Of a stretch of DNA of 64,000 nucleotides, positions 13,063-25,184 are shown piece by piece. The notes beneath the pieces were generated by a model, which ran no database searches, was not told the DNA's origin, and saw only the letters and a program-made list of their open reading frames with translations. The translations under genes and the position numbers were made by a program. Origin of the DNA: Gorsachius magnificus. Taxonomy: Eukaryota > Chordata > Aves > Pelecaniformes > Ardeidae. The number at the start of each line of letters is the position of its first letter. Within the stretch, counting starts at the first letter, position 1. The DNA lies in NCBI GenBank assembly GCA_034008185.1, contig CM067081.1, forward strand, positions 188,373,510 to 188,437,509, read 5' to 3'.

Positions 13063-15863
13063 TGTATAATTTAAATAACTATAAAGCACTAGAGCATGAT
13101 TTTTCTTTAGAAAAAAAGAAAATGGTCCTTTATATCCTTGGGTCTCCGGCTAGAAAACTGCCAAAAATGGCTTTTCTGGTATAACGGCAACTACATAATA
13201 GTAATGTTGAAAATTCATAGTCAAAAGGAAAAATGAATACTTTGAGTTTCCCTGGTACCAGAGAAAAGGGCTTCTTTGCAACTGCAAGCTACCAGTTTCA
13301 AAGTAAGGGGAACAGCCCCCTTGAAGTACTCTAAAGTAACTGATAATGAAACGAGATAAACAAGTAATAGGACCAGGAGAAGGACAGTCACCATACCAAA
13401 GTTCAACTGAAAACATACCTTACGCCACATGAGTTTGTAAAGTCATCTAACATAAGCAAAAATATATAATAATATTTAATATAAGGAATTTCAGCAGTTT
13501 CAGTCACCCTGATTTTCCTTTTTGTAAGAACTACTCCATCAAGCTTATGACAAATCATATGCGAAAGTTTATTAAGACAAAAGAAAACCAGGGGTATCCG
13601 ATTTTACACTCAACTCATTGACAAATGCAAGTCTTTAACAATAAAGCTTCTGTCAGGACGCAGGAAACCACGCCATTACGCTATGCAAACACCTTTCGAT
13701 GAAATACATACAGCTTTGGGCAAAGAACACAGTTCCTCATATCCCTATCGCCTGATGTTCATTACTCTGCTAAAATTTTGTTCTTCTGCAGTGAAACTGT
13801 TGCACAGTTCTGTGAAACTACTGCCAGGCATCTTTTCCAAAGTGAAGATAGAGGAGTCTGTGAAAAGCTGCTTGTGATAAAATTTTTTCTATTGAAAGAG
13901 TAGTATTTAATATTCTACTGAAAAACTGGCAAAGTTCTCATATTTTGGGAAATATAAAGTGAATTGAGTGGTGATTTTGTGGTTTGGGGTTTTTTGTTTT
14001 TTTTTTAAGGTTTAGCCAAGCTGGAACATGGAAGATCACACTTGATGTGTGCTTGAATCCACCAAGCTGAATAATCACATACAGGATCGTCTACTGCTGC
14101 TAGGCACTTTCAAAGGTGACACTACTGTCTGAAGCTCCTCTTAGGGCTGTAAATTTCATGTGTACATAGTAATTGTGCACCATGTCCCTTTCTGACTTTC
14201 GGAAGCCACAGAAAGGGTTCAAGAACAGCTACCTGGCAAGACTTGCATCTCATCAGAGTAACTTTGTGACCATTATTATTCCTGTAACTTGAGAGCAGAA
14301 ACCTGCATTCTTGTAGCTTGCTGGGTTGAGTCCTATAATTTCAACCCCACGCAATTTTTCAAGCTTTTGTTTTACCTACTTCCTTCTACCAACCATGAGA
14401 AAGGGACATAGATTGCAAGACTGAAATAACCCGGGCTTCTGCCTCCTCAGAGGTTGGAGAGAGAAGTCAAAGCAGCCACAAATGGCATACAGAAATCTTG
14501 CGATTTGGAGAACATGACCTGCCCACCCAATTATTTATAAGGCAAGACCTGCCTGACAACTCTTCCAGCTATTGCTTTGTGCTCTACTCAACAGAGACAC
14601 TTACAGAGGAAGGGAACAGTATTAAAATATATAGCTCTGCATCACATTTAACCTTTTTCCCCAGCTCTGAAAGATAAAAGCCAAGATTTCTAACAAGAGT
14701 GGCAGTGTCCACAGCATGAGATCAGAAGGTAATTCTGTGAACTGTGGAGAGCTCACCTTCCTGTGCTCCTTATTCTGCTGCTGTTACAGATTATGCTCCT
14801 TGTCTCAAGCAGACACCTAGAACACCCTAACAAGCCAGAGGGGACTTGTGGTAGACATTCTTGGCTGTGCCAGTTCACCTTTCGTACTCAAAGAAACAGG
14901 TCCTAGATATGCTAGAGTTGAGTCTTTCAACCATATACCATATAATCCGACTGAGCACGAATAGCGTTAAGACTATTTACATCTCCCACTTTGCATCAGG
15001 ATTTTTTACTTTGGTTTTGGTCCTAATCTTCTGTGGAACTCGTATGCATCAGTTAGGTAAGAAGCCAAAAGGTTTAGCTAGCGACATAAGTTTGTCATGA
15101 GGAAGACACTTGACAACAGTGGACCTGTTGACTAAAACCAGGATTTTAACAAAATGTATTATTTCCATATTGCAAAACAAACGTGTGCACAACTGTCTTG
15201 TTATAATTCTAATAACCCCCTAATGCAGAAATACTACACCTAATTCCTCATTAAAACAGGTAAGTCTTCAGTTGGAGGGAAAAAAAAAAGGAACACCAAA
15301 TGAAATAAGCCTTAAACCTGGTGTGCCTAAAGGAAAGCTGAGTACAAAAAAAAAAAAAACCCAAGAGACAAAAAACATACTCCTAATCTGATTTATGTAG
15401 CCTTGCATGTACTTTTCTGTGAAATATATGTTAAAGAAAATAGTGGTCCCATCCCTAAGTGTACCTACTTGGTAACAAGAACACAGGCTACAGGAGAGGC
15501 ACATTCTAAAATAAAAATACATAAGAAAAAAAAGTTTTCCTGCCTTTCTTAGTTGTCTGAAGTCTCATCCCTCTGACAGCAGAAGTGTGCTGTTAGGTGT
15601 TAACTGTCATTACAAAGAATGTGAGCACATGCACGCAAGTCAAAGCAGTCTGCTCACTAGCTATCTAGTTAGGAGTACTTCCAAAGCTCTGTCATCCTAA
15701 CTGGAAGATTAATAGCTGCTTTCTCATGATTAACTCTTGAAACCAAAATTGTGGAACTTGTTGATGGTCTTCCTCACATGTTGCCTTTATAAACATTTAC
15801 TGTGAACCACTCTATGGTTTCCCTTCCCCATTCAAAAAGTTCTTACCCTTCTCTAAGGCAGTA
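13063..15863. other. Intergenic / possible SMIM30 downstream region
   Basis: AT-rich. Contains a minus-strand AATAAA at 13568-13573, A-runs near 15280 and 15342, and a hydrophobic but unassigned minus-strand frame at 13221-13430. Nothing else recognised. Confidence 0.5.
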
Positions 15864-15869
15864 TTTAAT
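15864..15869 (-). terminator. Candidate SMIM30 polyadenylation signal (ATTAAA)
   Basis: ATTAAA on the minus strand, about 220 bases downstream of the SMIM30 stop, is the nearest common poly(A) signal. A canonical AATAAA occurs only much further on, at 13573-13568. Either or both could define the 3' UTR; transcript ends would decide. Confidence 0.3.
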
Positions 15870-16087
15870 CACAGGCAATACAAAATCATCTTACTTTCAC
15901 AAGGACAGATCCTACAAATCCCTTGTACTGGGTACAGTCTTGTTCTGTTGTATTGCACAGTAAAAGGGGTTTGCAGAAATATCTTCTACATGGTTTCTGA
16001 AATTTATCAAGAACCGAAGCTCAGTCTTACACCCCAGATCTCAACCCCAAGCCCCATTTGGAAATTCATCTGAGCATCTTCTTCAAA

Positions 16088-16273
16088 TCATTGCTGCCCA
16101 TTCCTTCTCCTTGCGTACAAGCCAAGGCAGGCACAGAATCCGACGACGGTGACAGCGAGGCCTAGTAGGAAGGCGATGGTATCTCCTGCATCCAGGGCTT
16201 CGACTACTGGCAGCACCAGCAGCAATGAAATGAGGACCAGGAAAAGTTTTGAGGTGTTCTCGGTAGAAGGCAT
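16088..16273 (-). CDS. SMIM30: Small integral membrane protein 30 (SMIM30), complete 61-aa CDS
   Basis: SMIM30 is a vertebrate micropeptide anchored in the ER/endomembrane system; the human transcript was first catalogued as a long non-coding RNA and later shown to be translated. The frame here encodes 61 residues (human about 59). It has a short polar N-terminus, a hydrophobic signal-like segment at residues 11-26 ending LPVVEA, an acidic spacer LDAGD (27-31), a transmembrane segment at 32-53 containing the CACLG motif, and a basic tail ARRRNGQQ (54-61). The hydrophobic core and the ARxRNGQ tail match my recollection of the human protein. The start at 16273 is chosen because its product has the family length and it has A at -3. 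The whole CDS lies in one exon, with a splice acceptor 72 bases upstream and a CpG-island promoter beyond. No break or frameshift is visible. Identity is confident; the existence of a longer form is inference. Confidence 0.93.
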   Translation of the reverse strand: MPSTENTSKLFLVLISLLLVLPVVEALDAGDTIAFLLGLAVTVVGFCACLGLYARRRNGQQ

Positions 16274-16344
16274 GCTGACGACCAGCTGACCCCAAGAGGA
16301 AGTTAAACGAGGAAAGTGGTGGAAAGCAGGTACTTTGGCAGTAT
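16088..16344 (-). other. SMIM30: SMIM30 coding exon: acceptor, 5' leader and CDS
   Basis: On the minus strand a pyrimidine-rich tract ending in TTTTCCTTATAG (AG at 16346-16345) makes a good acceptor, so the coding exon begins at 16344 with 71 bases before the usual ATG. Those 71 bases stay open in the SMIM30 frame, and the exon begins in phase 1, needing one base from the preceding exon. The first in-frame ATG further upstream, around 16429, lies in the intron and is not a likely start. The 3' end of the exon (3' UTR) extends below 16088 and is not fixed. Confidence 0.75.
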
Positions 16345-16719
16345 CTATAAGGAAAACAAAAGGAATGTGACAGGATTTCCCTTCCTCCCCCCCGGAATTG
16401 TCTTCCCAAAAGCCAACCGATGTGGTCAATGTATTACAAGTATCTTTGTGGGGCTCAGGAAATTGAGGTTTTATCTTCAGAATTAGAAAGTAAGTGACTT
16501 ACTCGCATGAGATAGCCACAGTGGGTTTGCTGTCTTGCTATGCAACTCGGTGGAAACGAATCTTTTGGAGTCTTACCGCGAGGTAAAGCCAGAATAGACT
16601 CTCCTGCCTCCAGCCGTCTGTGCCTACTTGCTTCACGCTGTGCTACACCGGCCCTTTTCGCTAGGTGTTGAGGGCTGGGTAGCTGCTGCGCACCACTTAC
16701 CCACGCCTTCTAGTAAGGG

Positions 16720-17600
16720 GGATCCCCGGCACCCCTGTGCACGGGGGCGGGGGGGCTACGGCTCGCCGGTGAGGATGCGCATTTACCTGTCACCCCTCCC
16801 CGGGCAGGTGCCCCCCTGCACACCCCCACCGCAGGACGAACACCCGTCCCGTCTCCACCAACTTCGGAAGCGCCCCTTCGAGCCGCACGGCCCCGCTCCG
16901 CGGCTCACTCCCGGGGCAACGCCACAAAACACCGCGCCGGGACGCTCCGCGGTGGCCGAGGCCGCCTGGGCCACCCGGAACAAGCGGCTTTTCCGCCGCC
17001 CCCCCCGGCCCCGGCGGGGGCCAGTGCCGGAGCTCCGGCCCGCAGCCCGGCCGGCCCCCGCCTCCCCCGGCGCGGGCGCGAAGCGGGGCAGCGCGCCCCC
17101 CCCGGCGGGCTGGCTGGGAACGGCCCCGGGGGGGGCCCCCCGCTCCCCCGCCCGCCGGGGCCCTCGCCCTGGGGGCGCCGGCCCGCGCCGCCTCACCGCG
17201 CTCGCGCAGCCCGGCAGCGGCCATGACAGGGAGGGGCGGTGGCGCGGCCGGGGGCGGGCGTGACCCGGGCCGGGCCGCCTCCCGCTCCCGGCACGCACCG
17301 CCTGGTGGCCTTAGCCCCTCCGTCCCCACCGGCAGCCCGGGGGGCCGGGGCGGCACCAGGCCCCTGCGGAGGCCGCCCGCGGCCCCGGGAACGGTGCCCG
17401 CCGGGCCGGCTGGACCCGGGGGGATGGAGCCGCCTGTGGGCGGGCGGAGGGTGAGGGCTGCGGGGCCGGGCGCCGCCGGGACCCTGGCAGCCTCGGCCGC
17501 CCCCCGAGCCCCGGCCTGGGGGTGCCAGGCTCCTCCCGAGAGCGGCTTCTCGCAGAGCGGGAGCCGTGTGGTGCCGGCGCGGCGTTGAGGTGGACCTCGG
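16720..17600 (-). promoter_or_regulatory. CpG island, SMIM30 promoter region
   Basis: About 0.9 kb of dense CpG and long C and G runs stands out sharply from the AT-rich flanks. It sits immediately upstream of SMIM30 in its transcription direction. Visible elements include a GC box (GGGGCGG near 17230), ETS-type CCGGAA/TTCGGAAG sites near 16863 and 16974, and an NRF1-like TGCGCA near 16776. There is no TATA box, as expected for a housekeeping CpG promoter. Runs of five or more G on both strands (for example 17010-17160) could form G-quadruplexes. Long open frames across the island reflect GC-rich, stop-poor DNA. Divergent transcription to the right is possible but not shown. Confidence 0.8.
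17197..17224 (-). other. SMIM30: Candidate SMIM30 exon 1 with an in-frame upstream ATG and splice donor
   Basis: On the minus strand an ATG at 17224 (G at -3, G at +4) opens nine codons reading MAAAGLRER plus one base. It is followed by a donor-like GCG|GTGAGG whose GT is at 17196-17195. One leftover base fits the phase-1 start of the coding exon at 16344, so splicing would give a continuous 94-codon frame containing all of SMIM30. The signals and frame are seen in the sequence; use of this exon is inferred. Competing donors lie closer to exon 2, near 16783, 16695 and 16573. Confidence 0.4.
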
Positions 17601-19699
17601 CCCGATGAGCGTGTCCGCAGAGAGCAGGGGCCACACGTACGCACTGCGGCTTTGCTGAAGCAGAAGTATAAAAATGCACCGACTTGGGCTGGGTGTCTGC
17701 TCTGTTCTCTAAAAATAAACGAGTAGCACAAGTTACCTTTAGTTTGACGGCAGGCAGTGCCCACTTAATTTTGGGTTTAGGCTCTCGTGCCGCAGTGATG
17801 ACGAGTACTAATGCTGCCATCATAACCAATTCCTACTCTGAGGAAAGTGGTTAAAGTGGTGGTGTAGGGTGGAGAGCAGCGTGGTGCCTTGTAAAACAAA
17901 AAAACGAAGACATAGAGAAATGTTAGCTGGTAATTACCTGAGATCACCCCCAAAACTGAAGTCAAGCTCGTCCTGATTTTTGTCTTATTTCCACTTTGGA
18001 CAAAGCTACTTGTAGAAATACCGTGTTATGCTGTTCTGTTACACAGAGCAGGGTTAAAATGTCTTTTCTTGTAAATGCTGTGAGGAGATACTAGCTAGTG
18101 CCTAGTCAGAGCTCAGTTTTTATTTTTCAGTGGAAAATGTGTGTGCTTAGGTTTGGATGAAAGACGTGTAAGTGATTATTATAAATTCAAAGTACGTGTG
18201 TCTTTGGAAGACTCACAGAAATGACAAGAAGAAACTCTGCTAATCTAATGTCAAAATCAACCTAGAATTCATAGTCCATTATGTCAAGCATTAATTAATG
18301 AGTGAGAACTCATGTTCTCACAACGTTTCCCTAGATTTGTGCGAAACCCCAACTTTTGTAAACGTTTCTCATTACAGAAACAGTTTCTGATGAGCTTCTT
18401 AAAGACCAGTGGAAACCCAGATAGATTGTTCAACATATGTACAGCTTTGCCTCTGCCTTATATAATTTCACTGTAGTTGCCCTCGAGCAACCATTCTTCA
18501 CGCTTACAGGAACTTCTTAAGTCTGAGGTGGGATGTTACTATTGTGCTGATCGTCATTCTGTTATTAATGCCCTTCTTTTCCCCGTCTGCCTGGATCCGT
18601 CAGCTGCCAATTGTCTTATGTGATAAACTTCCAGGGATACGAACAGGTTTTGCTCCCTCTTTATACCAAGTAGCATGAAAGCATCTCCTTTGTAAGCAGC
18701 AGTGCCTAGACTCTGTGGTACTACAAATAATAATCAGTATAACTCATAAGCATCCTTTTTATTCACGAAACACCTATTTCACACTTTTTCAGATCTGAAA
18801 TACTTGATGCTTCCTGTTCAGTTCTGAAGGCATTTTCTCAAGAAGCTGGTGCCAGATAAACTCACCGGAGGAAAATCCTGAAATTTCTGAGAAAGTTGTC
18901 ATGGCATGGAGGAGGGTAATGCTATGATGCCTGGCCCACTCTGTAATGAATCACAGGTAAATGGTAACCCCTACAGAACCAGAAGAGTGGCATGGAGGTA
19001 CGTTGTCATCTTAATCACTGCTGTCATCTCAGAGAGTGGGCCTTGGAGTCCTGGCCCTCTTAGTGCCTTGCTTGGCCTATTTACTGCATCCTGCACTGTT
19101 GACAGGTAAATGTTACACTGTTCTGCAATGTCAAAAAATGTTTAAATCATCCCTGTAAATTTTGGTGCTGTTTTTGCTGTTGCCACTACTTACCAACTAA
19201 AATTTTCAATAGTTGTCATTTAGTCCCACAAAACAGATGCGAGGGGGTTGAACAATGACTTTCGAGTCTTATCTTTTATAACTAGAAATGTCAGTACCAA
19301 AGAGCTGGGCATCTTTGGGCTTAAGTATTTTGAAGGTGAGGAGTGTAAAATCCAAGGGGAAGACTGGGCTTAACATACTCATCTTACTAGCTCTCTCCCC
19401 TCTTCTCAACAACTGTACAAATTTACAGGCAGTTGAAGGGACACAGAGAAGTACAGTAAGGATGTGGAAAATATTGATTGTAAGATATGTAATTTATTAG
19501 TGATATCATGGAATTATCACTGAGAGCTGAAAAGCAATGCCATTTGGGGATATTTCTTTGGCTTATTAGCTCTTTCAATGCCATTGCATTTTGTAGCTTT
19601 GGCTTCAGAAACAGTGCTGCTTTGAAAAAAAGCCAACAAAATCTAAACAGTGAAGGAGGCTCTAGCAGGTTTTGTGCTGTCTGAATAGCAGAGAAATGT
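17601..19699. other. Intergenic, no gene recognised
   Basis: Right flank of the CpG island grading into AT-rich DNA. Donor-like sites occur at 18953 and 19106, but I cannot assemble a credible coding exon. Confidence 0.5.
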
Positions 19700-19770
19700 G
19701 TATTCAGCTTCAAGCTCTGCCATCAACTTCCTGCATCACCTCAGGCAAATCTTCCTTTTGACCTATCGCT
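19700..19770 (+). repeat. MIR-like SINE relic
   Basis: AGCTCTGCCATCAACTTCCT, then CATCACCTCAGGCAAATCTTCC, parallels the MIR stretch in which a CTCTGCCACTNACTTGCTG-type segment is followed by GTGACCTTGGGCAAGTCAC. Old and fragmentary. Confidence 0.5.
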
Positions 19771-20219
19771 GCTTTGATTGCTTAGCTCAAGCTATTATGT
19801 AACTAATATTCAGAGGAAAGACAGAGAATTCCCAGAGCTGACAAGCTAAAGCTTTGTAAATTTTGAGCACAAGGCTAAGGAGGTATATGTGAGACTGGAA
19901 ATTGAAAATAAAGTGCACTTTCTGGAGAGGAAAAAGTTATGAGATAATCAGCAGAACAAGACTACACCCTCAAGGGGGTATTCAGGGTTTTTTTTCCCCT
20001 CCTACTTGGTTCATCTTCTTTTGAGAGCCATTAGTTTATTGCATGACCACACCGGTCTGAGAAGCTTTCTGAGATCAATTTTTAGGCTTTGGCTGTACCG
20101 CTGTAATGAGAAATGCTAACTCTGATTACTGATAAGACATTGACTACGGGGCAATGATTATCACTTCTACATCAGCATGTTCACCCTTGAGCTACTTTTC
20201 CCTGGTGATACTTAATCTG

Positions 20220-21560
20220 ACATTTTAACTGTCTGTCACTATGTCCTCATCTTTTCACTTCAGTCACAGATCTACATCCAGTGTTTCTCCGACAAAAAAT
20301 GTGACTTGCTTTATTTGGACTTCACTGGGTGCTTCTCTTTCTTTGAGAAAACAGACTCTACTGCAACCACCTCGTTTGCTTCTGCAGAAAAAATAAAGTT
20401 ACAATACAGCATCAATTACTTCTATCATTAACCTTTTCCACATTCGCTTCTCTGTCTGCTGTCACACAATTGTTGACTTCATCCTTTCTCTTCCTTCCTC
20501 TCTCATTATCCTCTCCCTTCCTATCATGTGTGTCTACTTCATCCTGCCTTCTTTTTTGCCTTCTATTTCTGAATGTCCTTAAGTTTCCTCTCAAATAAAT
20601 GTTGGTAGTCACAGACCTTCCCTGTCATGAAAACACCAGTTGGATTCCTTTCCTGTAACTATCACTTCATCTGTTTTATTCCTGTCATCTCTAACCTCTC
20701 CGAAAATGCTGTCCAAAACTGCTCTTAATTACATCCTGCATCTCTTTCAGTATGGCTCATTCCTTCCTCCATCAGCTGGAGCTGCTCACCTTGGTATCTC
20801 TTGTTAGTATCTCTGTTTCATCATTGTCTCTTTAACTGATGGACTGCTTCTCAAACTCTCATTCCTCTTCCCAAATCCAGTAAACACTTAAAAAAGACCC
20901 CCTTCTTTTTAAAAAAAGCCCTCCTTTTCTGTTTCTTCACTTCTGCTTCTTTAGTGCTGAGTCCTTTGCTGCTGCTGTGAGAGTGTGCTAGGCTTCCATC
21001 TGTGTTTTTTCCTCTTGACTTTCTAGACATTGTCCCCAGCCACCCTTATCAACAAATACAGCTTTGAATACCATCCTTAGCTCATGTTTTTCTTTGTCTT
21101 CCCTCTCCTTTTATTCCCACTTGATGGTGTTAAGGTCTTACTGCATGTAGCACAGCAGCTCCTGGGCCTGACAGTTCCCTTCTGACTGTATGACCTAAAG
21201 TCATGTCCTGACAATTATTATTGTCTCTCACTGTGGCCCCTGCAGCTTTGTTTATTCAAAGTGCTGCTGCAAAGGGGCCCCTCTCTGGTTTATCATTTTT
21301 ACTGTGTTCCCTCACTTCTTAATCCTCTGGTGTTACATTTCCTCTTTTGCTGAACCAAAGACAATTTTCTTCTCAGTCCTAGAAGGTCTTTGCAGTATAA
21401 TCTTCCTTCATACTGGCTTATCCTATTGCCATGTCAGGAGGTTAACTTCTACCTTTCTTTTGTCACCCCTGGCAGACTCCTTTTGATCCCTCTGAGAAGC
21501 AAAAGTTACTTCTTTCTGAGAGCACAGAAAGGCTTACAGAAAGAATTGCACCACTTTTTG
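20220..21560. repeat. Long pyrimidine-rich (strand-asymmetric) stretch
   Basis: Over about 1.3 kb the plus strand is dominated by C and T, with many CTTTCTCTTCC-like blocks (densest at 20440-20600). Not a clean tandem repeat. Frames through it encode basic or acidic low-complexity peptides by composition only. Confidence 0.6.
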
Positions 21561-22937
21561 ATGGAAAATTCTTTCCTTTGGTACCACATGCTTCCTGCTG
21601 TCCTTTATACAGACATGAAAATAAAGGATTAAATAGCGCAGCGATTCCTTTTCCCTCAGTCCTTTGCTCCTTTAGCCTGGCAGGGGATCTCCTCTGCCCA
21701 CTTTGAGTTCTCTTGCCAGCACTTCAGAGGTGTCTCTGTGCAGTGCTGGCTGGAGCAGAGAGGCATGGAGGCAGCTGCCAGCCCTGCAGAAAAAAAGCTC
21801 TGGAGTTGGTGCTGTCAGGAGGCAGGAGCAGCGAAACCGCAGGAGTGAGTGCAGAGGATGCCAGCCAGAGTTAAACACCCATTGATTGACTTCCTCGCTG
21901 AACTCTGCAGGCGAATGTGAGAGCTGCCCATCAGTAATGGCAAATCTGGGGATTCCCTGCGATTATTGTGAGCACTGTTATGTTTTTTTCTGGATTATGA
22001 GGAGCAGGCTCCTGGTTTTTTTTGTAGAAGCATAATAAAGTAGATGTAGATGTCAACTGGAATGACGCATCCAAGCTCCTTCCAGCTTTGAGGAAGTAAA
22101 GTCTGAATCCAGTCTTCTTGATTTCAGTCTTTGTTCTAATGTAAGCTATTGAGATATTCTGACATTATTCTTCAGTGTTTCCACAGCTAGCTTGAATATT
22201 GTGTGTTGTTTGTCTGGTTCTTTATTTAGAAAAATAAGTTATTGTAAAATGTCAGCAAGGAAAACGTATACAGCACAGGCAGTTCAGCTTCAGAGGGCCT
22301 GGCGATGCCACCTTCATCAGTATTGAATGGTAAGCAAAAAGAAGATACTATTCATGAAGAGAATGACAGAATGAGATTTAAAGGGGGAGTAGCAGCTGTC
22401 ATCCACACATTGTTTTGTATACTACATCTTTTTTTTCCAAGCTATGCTGTCAGATGTTTTCTGAAGACTTCTGTGCATATGGCTGTAATAAGTAGGAGAA
22501 GTTTCATGAAAATAAAAATTGATTTAAACATCATAAACTTCTATAATCATATGTTTCAAATCTAGATCTAAGCCATATTTGGATACCTGTTTATCTATAG
22601 GAACATGTCAATAGCCTTTTTTATTTTTTTTCAGCTTGAGGCATTATTAGAAATAAAGCTTGCCTACTTACGGAGTTCTAGCCATCTAAATCTGAGTGTG
22701 TTAGTCATAAATGAGAAAACTGGTATTATAAAAATTGTCCCTTACATTTGCATGCCTAAAATATACCTTTTTAAAGATTGGTCCCCAAAAAGGAAGGCTG
22801 CTGGAATTGGAGGATAATTGGGGAAAACCAGAGGTTAGTGTCAGGCTGAATGTGGTCTTTCTTTGGCAGAAGAAGGGGCAGAATTCAGAAGGAGGAGCTG
22901 TGCTACGTGCCAAAACTCACTGCCTAGGGGAGGAGAA
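21561..22937. other. Intergenic, no gene recognised
   Basis: Unique sequence with a slightly GC-richer patch at 21660-21890. No repeats or genes identified. Confidence 0.6.
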
Positions 22938-23535
22938 TCAGGATTGCTGAGGCTGGAAGACAACTCTGGAGGTCACCGAGTCCAACCACCTGCTCAGAGC
23001 CAGGTCAGCTACAGCAGGTTGCTCTGGGCTGTGTCCAGTCAGGTATTGAATAGCTCCAAGGATGGAGACTCCACATCCTCTCTGGGCAACCTGTGTCAGT
23101 GTTTGATCACCCTCATGGTAAAAAAGTTTTTTCATGTGGTTAAATGGAGTTTTCTTTATTTCAGTTTGAACCCATTGCCTCTAGTCCTGTCACTGGACGT
23201 CACTGAAAAGAACCTGGCTCTGTCTTCTTTAACCCCCTGTCAGATACATGTACGCATTGCTAACAACCTGTCTGAGCCTTCTCTTCTCCAAGCTAAACCA
23301 TCCCAGTTCTTTCAATCTCTTCTCACATGCCAGATGCTCCAGACCCTTAATCACCTTTGTGGCCCTTTTCTGGACTTGTTCCAGTATATCCATGTCACTC
23401 TTGTATGGGGGAGCAAAGGACTGGACCCAGCACTCCAGATGTGTCTCACCAGTGCTGAGTAGGGGGGAAGGATCACCTCCCTCAACCTGCTGGCAACGTT
23501 TTTCCTAATGCAGCCCAGGATACTGTTGACAAACA
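22938..23535 (-). mobile_element. CR1 LINE, older 5'-truncated copy
   Basis: Reverse complement of a CR1 3' region: GGAAGACAACTCTGGAGGTCA near the 3' end, then the gag-like spacing of TCCAAGGATGGAGACTCCAC, CTCTGGGCAACCTGT and GAACCCATTGCCTCTAGTCCTGTCACT. It reaches into the ORF2 C-terminus (GCCCTTTTCTGGACTTGTTCC, CCAGATGTGTCTCACCAGTGC). Its octamer tail is eroded and the frame is broken, so it is clearly older than the copies at 9.6 and 29.7 kb. Confidence 0.92.
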
Positions 23536-24214
23536 GTATGGCCCTGCAATGCTGCTATGCCCTCCAAATGCTACACTGATCTGAGGAGTCGAGGGGTTTT
23601 GGAGTAATTTATACACCCCCCGCCAGCTGTTAAAGCTACCACACTCATTAAATGCTCTGGGGCACCAGTTAAAACATGCTTTCATGTAAGCCTTGTAACG
23701 GGTCCTTGAAAAGGCAGCTCAGTATTTCTGTTCATCAGCTCAGCCCTCACTCTAAAGGAACTTTTTGGACTGACTCAAATCTTTCAGAACCCTTTTGTCA
23801 TGGTCCAGTGTCAATATCCTGGTCAGGGCCCAGGCTGCTTGGCTGTTACGTGTGAAGAGTAAACAGCCCTGCCACACACAAACCCCCAGAGATTTAGATA
23901 ACTATAGATTTTTATGGAACTATATCCGAGGCAAGAAGCAATTAAATTTATACTCAGAATTAAAAATGAACAAAGCCTGGAGAAGGAAAACAGGAAAGAG
24001 TAAAAAGATCTGAGCCACGCAGAGTGAAACTGAGGGTGAGACTTGTGGAAGACAATCAGAGAAGAGAATAAAATTAAACTTTTTAAAGGGAAAAGAAGAG
24101 CCATAGTTGCAGATGACTCTATTGAGGACTAATGAAAATGTTACAATTCATCTCGGAGGTCTTTATTGAGTGTTTCTGAGCTTGAATTCCCCATCTGAAG
24201 TATTGTCTCATTGA
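23536..24214. other. Intergenic, no gene recognised
   Basis: Includes a TGTCATGGTCC motif at 23797 that resembles an LTR edge, but no matching second edge was found. Confidence 0.4.
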
Positions 24215-24270
24215 CATGTACTGGAATTTTCCCATTGCCTTCAGTGAGGCCATGATTCCACCTGTACCTG
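24215..24270. repeat. Ancient amniote interspersed repeat fragment
   Basis: ACTGGAATTTTCCCATTGCC followed by TTCAGTGAGGCCATGATTCC resembles the CCCATTGACTTCAGTGGGGCC-type segment common in old bird, turtle and crocodile repeats. Family not assigned. Confidence 0.3.
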
Positions 24271-25184
24271 AAAAATAGGGGCAATGATTCTTCCCAATAT
24301 TGCCAAAATTTCATAGATTTTCTGATGCATGTGCAGCAGTCCAATGACAATGGTAAACTCACAGGAAATCCTATAAATAATTACACTGAAGGTCACTTAT
24401 CCTAAAAGCTGCATGCATTTGTTTGGTAAATGCTGAAGTTTTGCTGTTGCAAGCTAACAAATTGTATTTTATTTGTGGAATGTATTTCCTGTATCTTATC
24501 TTATCTTGATCATAGAAGGCCCTAAAAATACTTTGTAGAATACAAAGTAAATCTGCATCATTTCAATGCCAGTCTAAAGGGAAGGGACATCATTCATGAG
24601 GGGCACATTTAATGAGCCAACTGTCCGCTTTCAATAGCTTGCCATTCATTCCAGCACTTGGTTATTTGGCTCCCTTTTCATTAGTGAAACAGTTTGAGTT
24701 TCACTGTTGAACTAAATACACAGCTGTTGTTACAAAAGACACCGTGATTCAGAAAAATATAACTGCTTAATGCCTTTGTGTTTCACAGATTACACAAACT
24801 TTTAAAGGAAGATGCATTTAGCTTCTGTTACCAGTCTGAAAATTCATGCAGTGAGAAATATCACTCGTGATGTGTAAACTGAGAAATACAGTTGTAAATA
24901 CATGCGATTAAAACTGACATATCTCACCTTAAGGGTTCCAGTGACCATGGTGATAAAAATCTGAGGCACGTGAAATCTGGAAGCTATATATATTTTATGA
25001 GTATGTTTAGTAATAATACACATATAAGTAATAAAATAATAGCAATAGCCAGATTAGTAGTAGAACATTCAATCCAAACTCACCCACCGAAGTTACTGAA
25101 AAATTTTTTTCATAGATTTAGTGGATTTGGGGTGATGTTTAAATACTAGCTTTTGTGCATGGATTTCATGGCATGTTACGAAGG

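Noticed and set aside
13221..13430. Hydrophobic minus-strand frame that looks like a membrane peptide
   Set aside because: No start context, splice signals or homologue recognised; T-rich DNA read on one strand gives Leu/Val/Phe runs by composition.
17223..17588. 121-codon plus-strand frame in the CpG island
   Set aside because: Same compositional artefact; no domain and no splice context.
16790..17764. 324-codon minus-strand open frame across the CpG island
   Set aside because: Composition-driven: GC-rich DNA lacks stops, several frames are open on both strands, and the peptide is Gly/Pro/Arg/Ala low complexity. Only the short ATG segment at 17224 is of interest, because it joins SMIM30 in phase.
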